Below are positions 6,411 to 10,558 of a stretch of 10,558 bases of DNA, in pieces. A program made the position numbers and the translations under genes. This DNA comes from an uncultured Oscillospiraceae bacterium. Lineage in GTDB: Bacteria > Bacillota > Clostridia > Oscillospirales > Oscillospiraceae. Location of the stretch: the NCBI GenBank assembly GCA_934561515.1, contig CAKTGM010000045.1, positions 1-10,558 of the forward strand, given 5' to 3'. Every line of letters starts with the position of its first letter. The first letter of the stretch is position 1. Below the pieces are notes generated by a model. It was not told where the DNA came from and did no database searches. It saw only the letters and a list, made by a program, of their open reading frames with translations.

Positions 6411-7091
6411 ATGAGATCCCGCGCGGCTGTTCTCTGGAACAAGATGGTGGATGGGCTGACAGTGAAAAGGACTCTGCTGATCCTGCTGGGAGCAATGATC
6501 TGCTCGTTCGGCATCCACAACATCCACCAGCGCACAAACATCACCGAGGGCGGCGTGATCGGCCTGATGCTCCTTGCAGAGCACTGGCTGAAGCTCTCCC
6601 CGGCCTGCATCACCCCTGTGCTGGACGTTGCCTGCTATCTGCTGGCGTTCCGCTTTCTGGGCGGGCGGTTCATCAAGATCTCCATCATTTCGACATTCTT
6701 TGTCTCGCTTTTCTATAAAATCTGGGAGCTGTTCCCGCCGATGCTGCCCGACCTTTCGGACCGTCCGCTGATCGCGGCGGTGCTGGGCGGTATGTTCGTC
6801 GGCATCGGCGTCGGCCTCATCGTGCGCCAGGGCGGCTCCAGCGGCGGTGACGACGCGCTCGCGCTGTCGATCGCTCACATCACCCGCTGGCGGCTCTCGC
6901 GCGCCTATCTCTTTACGGACATTGTGGTGCTGCTGCTCTCGCTTACCTATATCCCGGTGCTGCGCATCGCTTTTTCGCTCATCACCGTGACGATCTCCTC
7001 GTATCTCATCGACTATGTCAGGAGCTTCGGCGCGGCGGAGGAAACAGCGAAAAGGGCGAGCGAGCCTGCGTGCGCGCCGTCGGCCGACTGA
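6411..7091 (+). CDS. Short YitT/DUF161-type membrane protein lacking DUF2179
   Basis: A 226-residue integral membrane protein. Hydrophobic spans lie at about 20-36, 46-62, 66-83, 89-106, 120-138 and 168-205. The YitT signature appears as VRQGGSSGGDDALALSIAH (138-156), with GGDDA in place of the GGLD of the paralogue at 3383. The soluble DUF2179 domain is absent, and the chain ends in a short polar tail (residues about 206-226). ATG at 6411 has AGGAGG (6396-6401) nine bases upstream. It is probably the regulated target of the divergent MerR protein, which suggests it handles or senses a small organic compound; that is inference. It is monocistronic and ends before the terminator at 7111. Confidence 0.85.
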   Translation: MRSRAAVLWNKMVDGLTVKRTLLILLGAMICSFGIHNIHQRTNITEGGVIGLMLLAEHWLKLSPACITPVLDVACYLLAFRFLGGRFIKISIISTFFVSLFYKIWELFPPMLPDLSDRPLIAAVLGGMFVGIGVGLIVRQGGSSGGDDALALSIAHITRWRLSRAYLFTDIVVLLLSLTYIPVLRIAFSLITVTISSYLIDYVRSFGAAEETAKRASEPACAPSAD

Positions 7092-7110
7092 GACGGAGCG
7101 CAGCAAAAAT

Positions 7111-7155
7111 GAGCCTTCTTCGGCCGTGCGGCCAAAGAAGGCTCTCCTGATTTTT
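7111..7155. terminator. Terminator after the short yitT gene, probably bidirectional
   Basis: The stem GAGCCTTCTT (7111-7120) pairs with AAGAAGGCTC (7135-7144). An inner GGCC/GGCC pair follows a single C-A mismatch, and the loop is GTGC. ATTTTT follows at 7150-7155. On the minus strand AAAAAT before the stem gives a U run too, so it can also end the 59-aa ORF transcript. Confidence 0.88.
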
Positions 7156-7177
7156 CGTTGCTGCTTGCAGAAGGATG

Positions 7178-7357
7178 TTATCTGCCAAGCTCCTCATCCG
7201 CGTAATCGCAGCATTCCTTCGCGGCAAGACGCTGCATTTTCTTGCGTTCGATGGCCTCAACAACGTCGCACCAGCTTCCGATGATCAGGCAGACGAGCGA
7301 GCAGAACGCGAGACCTGCGGCTACGAGCTTCAATACCAGACGAGCAGTCTTTCCCAT
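7178..7357 (-). CDS. 59-aa single-span membrane protein of unknown function
   Basis: A short gene starting at ATG 7357 and ending at TAA 7178-7180. Residues 7-28 (LVLKLVAAGLAFCSLVCLII) form one transmembrane helix after a positively charged N-terminus (MGKTAR). The rest is a charged cytoplasmic or external tail, basic around ERKKMQR and ending CCDYADEELGR, with a Cys-Cys pair at 49-50. An SD-like AAGGGGG (plus-strand about 7365-7371) precedes the ATG, and a near-consensus promoter lies 30 bases further upstream, which is good evidence that it is expressed. In-frame extension to 7528 would pass through that promoter and is rejected. I recall similar tiny one-span proteins with CC and DYAD-type tails in related Clostridia, but cannot confirm it here. 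Function unknown. Confidence 0.7.
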   Translation of the reverse strand: MGKTARLVLKLVAAGLAFCSLVCLIIGSWCDVVEAIERKKMQRLAAKECCDYADEELGR

Positions 7358-7388
7358 GGCGGTTACCCCCTTGAAATATGATACTGCC

Positions 7389-7417
7389 ATTATACACGGC
7401 TTGTCCGCTGTTTTCAA
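7389..7417 (-). promoter_or_regulatory. Promoter of the 59-aa membrane protein gene
   Basis: Minus-strand TTGAAA (7412-7417), exactly 17 bases, then consensus TATAAT (7389-7394). The start would be near 7382, with a leader of about 25 bases. Confidence 0.82.
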
Positions 7418-7453
7418 CTGCGATTTCCCGCCCGGCCGGAGCAAAGGGAGTGC

Positions 7454-7483
7454 TTGACAGCGATGTCCCGCTCGGAATATAAT
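7454..7483 (+). promoter_or_regulatory. Promoter of the HAD phosphatase gene
   Basis: Consensus TTGACA (7454-7459) and consensus TATAAT (7478-7483) are 18 bases apart. The start would be near 7490, leaving a leader of about 93 bases before ATG 7583. It is divergent from the promoter of the 59-aa gene, 36 bases away. Confidence 0.8.
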
Positions 7484-7529
7484 TATTCTGTTTGCGGCGC
7501 GCGGAGAGAAGCTGCGCTGCGAGGTCAAA

Positions 7530-7566
7530 CGATCCGGCCGGGGCGCTGCCCGCGGCCTTCGGATCG
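7530..7566 (+). promoter_or_regulatory. Strong GC-rich hairpin in the HAD gene leader
   Basis: CGATCCG (7530-7536) pairs with CGGATCG (7560-7566). Inside, GGGC (7541-7544) pairs with GCCC (7548-7551) over a GCT loop, and GCCG/CGGC segments can extend the inner stem with small bulges. It ends five bases before the GGAGG at 7572-7576. There is no U run, so it is not a terminator; it may affect mRNA stability or ribosome access. Confidence 0.6.
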
Positions 7567-7582
7567 GGAACGGAGGAAGATC

Positions 7583-8266
7583 ATGATCACAACGATCCTG
7601 TGGGATGTGGACCGCACGCTGCTGGATTTTGACGCGGCGGAGAGCGCCGCCATCCGCAGTCTGTTTGCGGAATTCGGCCTGGGCGAATGCCCGGAGGACA
7701 AGGTCCGCCGCTATTCAGCCATCAACGAGCGCTACTGGCAGCGCATGGAGCGCGGCGAGATCGACAAAAACGAGGTGCTGGTCGGGCGCTTCCGCGAGTT
7801 TTTTGAGGCGGAGGGGCTGGACGCTTCTCTTGCAGAGAAGTTCAACGCGGCCTATCAGCTGCGCCTTGGCGACACCATCGTTTTCCGCGACGACAGCTAT
7901 CACATCGTCGAGTCGCTCTGCGGCAAGGTGCGCCAGTTCGTCGTGTCCAACGGCACGGTCGCCGCGCAGACGAAGAAGCTGCGCCTGTCGGGGCTCGGCG
8001 CGCTGATGGACGGCGTGTTCCTCTCCGAGCAGCTCGGCGCGGAAAAGCCGAGCGCCGCCTTCTTTGATCAGGTGTTCGAGGCCATCACGCCGGCCAAGAA
8101 GACGCAGACCATGATCGTCGGCGATTCGCTCACGAGCGATATGCGCGGCGGAAACAACGCGGGCATCGTGACCTGCTGGTACAATCCCGGCGGCGCGAAG
8201 GCGCCGGACGGCCTTCGCATCGACCACGACATCCGCGATCTGCACGAGGTTGTGGGTCTGCTGTAA
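7583..8266 (+). CDS. HAD superfamily hydrolase, YjjG/YfnB-type nucleotidase-like
   Basis: A 227-residue cytoplasmic HAD phosphatase. Motif I is DVDRT (Asp8 nucleophile, Asp10 acid/base), motif II SNGT (Ser122), motif III Lys155 in AEKPSAAFFD, and motif IV GDSLTSD (180-186, with Asp181 and Asp186 for Mg2+). A helical cap fills about residues 16-95. Overall order and spacing match the YjjG/YfnB group (pyrimidine 5'-nucleotidases that remove non-canonical nucleotides): RYSAINERYW near residue 43 and the ending GGNNAGIVTCWYNPGG resemble E. coli YjjG (QAVNKPLW, GGINAGLATCWLN). The exact substrate is inferred only. ATG at 7583 has GGAGG six bases upstream; a TTG in frame at 7454 coincides with the -35 box and is not the start. 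The gene is monocistronic with a structured leader. Confidence 0.88.
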   Translation: MITTILWDVDRTLLDFDAAESAAIRSLFAEFGLGECPEDKVRRYSAINERYWQRMERGEIDKNEVLVGRFREFFEAEGLDASLAEKFNAAYQLRLGDTIVFRDDSYHIVESLCGKVRQFVVSNGTVAAQTKKLRLSGLGALMDGVFLSEQLGAEKPSAAFFDQVFEAITPAKKTQTMIVGDSLTSDMRGGNNAGIVTCWYNPGGAKAPDGLRIDHDIRDLHEVVGLL

Positions 8267-8341
8267 AAAAAGGGGAGAGGCGCTTCCTTTTCTCATCTCG
8301 CCGTCAAGAAAAAATAATAACAGTTTCCCCTCTCATGCCAC

Positions 8342-8370
8342 TTGATAAACCCCAATGGATATGGTAAAAT
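8342..8370 (+). promoter_or_regulatory. Promoter of the DMT transporter gene
   Basis: TTGATA (8342-8347), a 17-base spacer and TAAAAT (8365-8370). The transcript would begin around 8377, just at the foot of the hairpin that follows. Confidence 0.72.
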
Positions 8371-8378
8371 TGACGAAT

Positions 8379-8406
8379 CAAACGGACGCTGCAAGGCGTC
8401 CGTTTG
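8379..8406 (+). promoter_or_regulatory. Hairpin at the 5' end of the DMT gene transcript
   Basis: An 11-bp perfect stem, CAAACGGACGC (8379-8389) with GCGTCCGTTTG (8396-8406), has a TGCAAG loop. It starts within a few bases of the predicted transcription start and lacks a U run, so a 5'-end stabilising role is likelier than termination. Confidence 0.65.
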
Positions 8407-8410
8407 GTAA

Positions 8411-8436
8411 ATGAGAGAGAAAAATGAGAGAGAAAG
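8411..8436 (+). repeat. Tandem 13-base repeat before the DMT start codon
   Basis: ATGAGAGAGAAAA (8411-8423) is followed directly by ATGAGAGAGAAAG (8424-8436). Each copy carries an ATG; the second is in frame with the DMT gene. The repeat sits just upstream of the AAGGA ribosome binding site. Confidence 0.85.
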
Positions 8437-8447
8437 AAGGAAACCGA

Positions 8448-9356
8448 ATGGATCATCAGCGCAAAGCGGATCTGATGCTGCTGCTGACGACGAGCTTCTG
8501 GGGGATTTCAAACTGCCTGACGGCGATCTGCCTGCGGGATATGCAGCCGCTGACGCTCAACGCCTTCCGCTTTATTACGGCCTTTCTGGTGCTGGGCTTT
8601 GTTTTTCGCAAGAACCTGCGCCGCATGAGCCGCGTGACCGTGAAGTACAGCATCATGGTCGGACTGTCGCTCGTCATCGTGTATACGAGCCTTACCTACG
8701 GCGTGCTCTACACCTCCGTTTCCAACGCGGGCTTCATCGGCGCGCTTTCCGTGGTGACAACGCCAATCCTGGAGTTCTTCGTCTACCGCAAAAAGCCGGA
8801 GAAGAAGTTCGGCGTTTCGATGCTGCTCTGTCTTGCCGGCCTTGCGCTGATGACGCTGAACGAAACGCTCAAGCCCGCCTTCGGCGATGTGATCTGCCTT
8901 CTCGCGGCGGTGTTTTACTCGATCGACCTCATGATCACCGAGCGGGCCGTGGCCGATGAGCGGGTCGATCCGCTGGCGCTCGGCGTGTGCGACCTTGCCG
9001 TGGTCGGCGTGGTGATCTCGGTGCTGGCAGCCTTTCTGGAAACGCCGTCTCTGCCCGGTACGGCGGTCGTCTGGGCGGCGGCACTGTTCCTCGGCATCGT
9101 GTGCTCGGGCGTGTGCCTTGTGCTCCAGAGCGTCTTCCAGCAGCACACCACGGCGAGCCGCGCGAGCCTCATCTTTACGCTCGAGCCGGTGTTCTCCGCG
9201 ATCTTTGCCTTCTTCCTGCTCAGCGAGCGCATCGGCGCGCGGGGTTATCTCGGCGCTGCGCTGATGCTTGCAAGCCTTGTGCTGGTGGAGGTCGACGTGG
9301 GCGCGCTGTTCAAAAAGGACAAGAAAGCAGCAACGGAAGCAAAAGAAGCAAAGTAA
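8448..9356 (+). CDS. DMT superfamily transporter with two EamA domains
   Basis: A 302-residue inner-membrane protein of the drug/metabolite transporter superfamily, with ten predicted spans in two EamA repeats (about 5-140 and 150-285). Typical features are LLLTTSFWGISNCLTAICLR at the start of repeat one, YTSVSNAGFIGALSVVTTPI in its middle, and the matching ASLIFTLEPVFSAIFAFFLL (with the family's glutamate-proline) near the end of repeat two. Members export amino acids, nucleosides or toxic compounds; the substrate here is unknown. The start at 8448 is preferred because AAGGA (8437-8441) is six bases upstream; ATG 8424 in the second repeat would add eight charged residues (MREKEGNR) but has no ribosome binding site. 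The tail is lysine-, alanine- and glutamate-rich. No terminator is obvious before the next gene. Confidence 0.9.
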   Translation: MDHQRKADLMLLLTTSFWGISNCLTAICLRDMQPLTLNAFRFITAFLVLGFVFRKNLRRMSRVTVKYSIMVGLSLVIVYTSLTYGVLYTSVSNAGFIGALSVVTTPILEFFVYRKKPEKKFGVSMLLCLAGLALMTLNETLKPAFGDVICLLAAVFYSIDLMITERAVADERVDPLALGVCDLAVVGVVISVLAAFLETPSLPGTAVVWAAALFLGIVCSGVCLVLQSVFQQHTTASRASLIFTLEPVFSAIFAFFLLSERIGARGYLGAALMLASLVLVEVDVGALFKKDKKAATEAKEAK

Positions 9357-9424
9357 GCTCCCACTGCCACGTTTGGTTGCGGCGATGCAAGGCAGAGCTG
9401 GTGGCGCTTTTTGCCGCATGGCGT

Positions 9425-9430
9425 TATACT
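9425..9430 (+). promoter_or_regulatory. Probable -10 element for the XRE-MGMT pair
   Basis: TATACT at 9425-9430 is a 5/6 match to the -10 consensus, 31 bases before the XRE start codon. No good -35 is found 16-18 bases upstream (TGGCGC at 9402-9407 is the 17-base candidate), so expression may be weak or need an activator. Confidence 0.4.
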
Positions 9431-9461
9431 GGGCGCATCAAGGCAAACGGAGGATACGCAC

Positions 9462-10148
9462 ATGACGCTGGGAGAAAAACTGAAGCTGCTGCGCGCCTCG
9501 CGCGGCTTATCGCAGGAGCAGCTCGCCGCGGAGCTGAATGTTTCGCGGCAGGCCGTCAGCAAGTGGGAGTGCGGCGACGCAGCGCCGGATCTCGACAAGC
9601 TGCGCGCCATCTGCACCTATTTTGGTGTGACAACGGATCACCTCATCTGGGAACATGAAGGGGACGCGCCGAAGGCGGCCGTGCCGAAGAAGGAGCGCGC
9701 CTCGCGCGGCAGGAATGAGGTTTTCAGCAATGCGCTGCTGTTGGTGCTGCTGCTTGCGGGCATCGCGGCGCTGTGGAGCAGTCTGCGCATCAGCTTTACA
9801 AGCGGCGCTATGGTGCACATCATCCTTGCCGTGGCAGCGATCGCTGCCGCGATCCTTTCGACGACCCTTTGGAAGCAGCGGGGCAGAGTGATCGCCCCGC
9901 TCATCGCCGTGACCGGCGCAGTTTTGGCACTCTCCCGATTGGCAGCCATGCTTGCCTATCTGGTGAATCTGTGGTCAGGGTCGAGAGGGTATGCGGACGG
10001 AGGCGACTGGCCGATCGTTTGGGAGAGCGCGGGGACATGGCTGCGGCATGACTGGCCCTACTATCTATTCTATCTTGCCCTGATCGCCTGCGGGCTTTGG
10101 CTCGCGCGGCGGCTCAAAAAGAAGGAGAAGGCGAATGACGACCTTTGA
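9462..10148 (+). CDS. XRE family regulator with a four-span membrane domain
   Basis: A 228-residue protein. Residues 1-65 form a helix-turn-helix of the Cro/C1 type (LGEKLKLLRASRGLSQEQLA, then LNVSRQAVSKWECG, then PDLDKLRAICTYFGVTTDHL). A basic linker (PKKERASRGR) leads to a membrane domain with spans at about 91-108, 115-136, 143-171 and 199-217. Such membrane-tethered XRE proteins are widespread in Firmicutes and generally of unknown signal; the HTH would work at the inner face of the membrane. ATG at 9462 has GGAGG (9449-9453) eight bases upstream, so an in-frame start at 9411 is not needed. The 3' end overlaps the MGMT gene by 14 bases, and the MGMT ribosome binding site lies inside this gene, so the two are one translation unit. 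Confidence 0.85.
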   Translation: MTLGEKLKLLRASRGLSQEQLAAELNVSRQAVSKWECGDAAPDLDKLRAICTYFGVTTDHLIWEHEGDAPKAAVPKKERASRGRNEVFSNALLLVLLLAGIAALWSSLRISFTSGAMVHIILAVAAIAAAILSTTLWKQRGRVIAPLIAVTGAVLALSRLAAMLAYLVNLWSGSRGYADGGDWPIVWESAGTWLRHDWPYYLFYLALIACGLWLARRLKKKEKANDDL

Positions 10149-10452
10149 GAGGGTGTACGCCGCGGTGAGGCTCATCCCGCGCGGCAGCGTTGCGACCTAC
10201 GGGCAGATCGCCGAGGCGATCGGGAACAAGCGCCTTGCCCGCGTCGTGGGCTATGCCCTGCACGTCAACCCCGAGCCGGGCGTCATCCCGTGCCACCGCG
10301 TCGTCAAGCGGGATGGGGAAGTGTCAAGTGCTTTTGCTTTCGGGGGCGCGAACCGTCAGGTCGAGCTTTTGAAGGCCGAGGGCGTCGGCTTTCTGGACGA
10401 AAGCCATGTTGATATGAAGGAATATTGCGTGCGTGCCATCCCACTCATTTGA
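10135..10452 (+). CDS. MGMT family protein, minimal DNA-binding/alkyl-acceptor domain
   Basis: A 105-residue protein consisting only of the C-terminal domain of O6-alkylguanine-DNA alkyltransferases. Visible are IPRGSVATYGQIAEAIG, the arginine-finger segment ARVVGYALHVNP, the active-site IPCHRVV with Cys53-His54, and Glu82 in LLKAEGV. Asn45, Cys53, His54 and Glu82 match the Asn-Cys-His-Glu set of true transferases. E. coli Atl-like proteins replace this cysteine by tryptophan, so here alkyl acceptance rather than mere lesion recognition is possible. The usual GYxxG lesion-loop reads SAFAFGGAN, which differs from the canonical form. The N-terminal domain of Ogt/AGT is missing, not truncated by a visible frameshift. 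ATG 10135 has AAGGAG (10122-10127) seven bases upstream and overlaps the XRE gene by 14 bases. It could be a repair protein, a sensor feeding nucleotide-excision repair, or a co-regulator. Confidence 0.88.
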   Translation: MTTFERVYAAVRLIPRGSVATYGQIAEAIGNKRLARVVGYALHVNPEPGVIPCHRVVKRDGEVSSAFAFGGANRQVELLKAEGVGFLDESHVDMKEYCVRAIPLI

Positions 10453-10507
10453 AAAACGTAAGAAAGGAAGCGTTCCGGTTTCATAGACGGGTGTCCGTAA
10501 AACAGTT

Positions 10508-10541
10508 AATCCTCCGTATGGCTTAGACCATGCGGAGGATT
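10508..10541 (+). promoter_or_regulatory. Hairpin enclosing the Shine-Dalgarno of the next gene
   Basis: A 14-bp stem with one G-U pair (10508-10521 with 10528-10541) and a CTTAGA loop. Its right arm contains GGAGG (10534-10538), correctly spaced (8 bases) for ATG 10547, and its left arm has the complementary CCTCC (10511-10515). The stem would hide the ribosome binding site. It could also act as a terminator for the MGMT gene, but only TTGTTTAT follows. Confidence 0.6.
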
Positions 10542-10546
10542 TGTTT

Positions 10547-10558
10547 ATGTCTAATCTT
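10547..10558 (+). CDS. Start of an unidentified gene (3' part outside window)
   Basis: ATG at 10547 is followed by TCT AAT CTT (Met-Ser-Asn-Leu) up to the window edge, with GGAGG eight bases upstream. Four codons cannot identify the product. The occluding hairpin and the AT-rich shift after 10453 recall the left ends of IS200/IS605-type elements, where a hairpin restrains transposase translation, but that is only a suggestion. Confidence 0.35.

Noticed and set aside
8279..8302. GGCG/CGCC pair as terminator of the HAD gene
   Set aside because: Only four base pairs over a 16-base loop, flanks do not extend the stem, and the following tract is A-rich on the plus strand.
8508..9419. Long open frame antisense to the DMT gene
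   Set aside because: Product is histidine-, arginine- and glutamate-rich with no domain, a usual shadow of GC-rich membrane-protein codons; the sense strand has a clear ten-span transporter.

Overview
The window looks like a chromosomal stretch from a GC-rich member of the Clostridia (Bacillota), probably a gut-type Oscillospirales-like anaerobe. This is inferred from strong AGGAGG-type ribosome binding sites, sigma-A style -35/-10 boxes, the end of a [NiFe]-hydrogenase maturation operon, and a string of short transcription units for families common in that group (MATE, YitT, NimA-like flavin-fold proteins, DMT, membrane-anchored XRE regulators). No rRNA, tRNA, CRISPR array or complete mobile element is visible.

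Layout. (1) Positions 1-1041: the 3' end of hypA, then hypB overlapping it by an ATGA junction, an optional 32-aa ORF, and a strong bidirectional terminator. (2) 1085-3107: a minus-strand iron-sulfur flavoprotein-like gene and a divergent MATE exporter gene. (3) 3108-5497: a dyad-rich gap, a full-length YitT protein with its DUF2179 domain, a 39-aa ORF coupled to an AT-rich GNAT gene, a pyridoxamine-phosphate-oxidase-fold protein, and a second bidirectional terminator. (4) 5513-7155: a MerR-family regulator and a divergent short YitT paralogue. They share a compact control region with a 19-bp-spaced promoter and a palindromic -10. (5) 7178-8266: a 59-aa single-span membrane protein (minus) and a divergent YjjG-like HAD phosphatase with a structured leader. 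(6) 8342-10452: a DMT transporter, then an XRE regulator with four predicted membrane spans whose 3' end overlaps a minimal MGMT-domain gene. (7) 10508-10558: a hairpin containing the Shine-Dalgarno of a further gene whose first four codons end the window.

Working together: HypA and HypB act on nickel insertion into hydrogenase. The MerR protein most likely switches the adjacent YitT gene. The XRE and MGMT genes are translationally linked and may form one DNA-stress or envelope-stress unit. The other genes look like independent small-molecule export or detoxification functions, each with its own promoter. I found no clearly new multi-gene system. The best candidates for follow-up are the MerR-YitT control region, the XRE-membrane/MGMT pair, the HAD leader hairpin, and the SD-occluding hairpin at the right edge.
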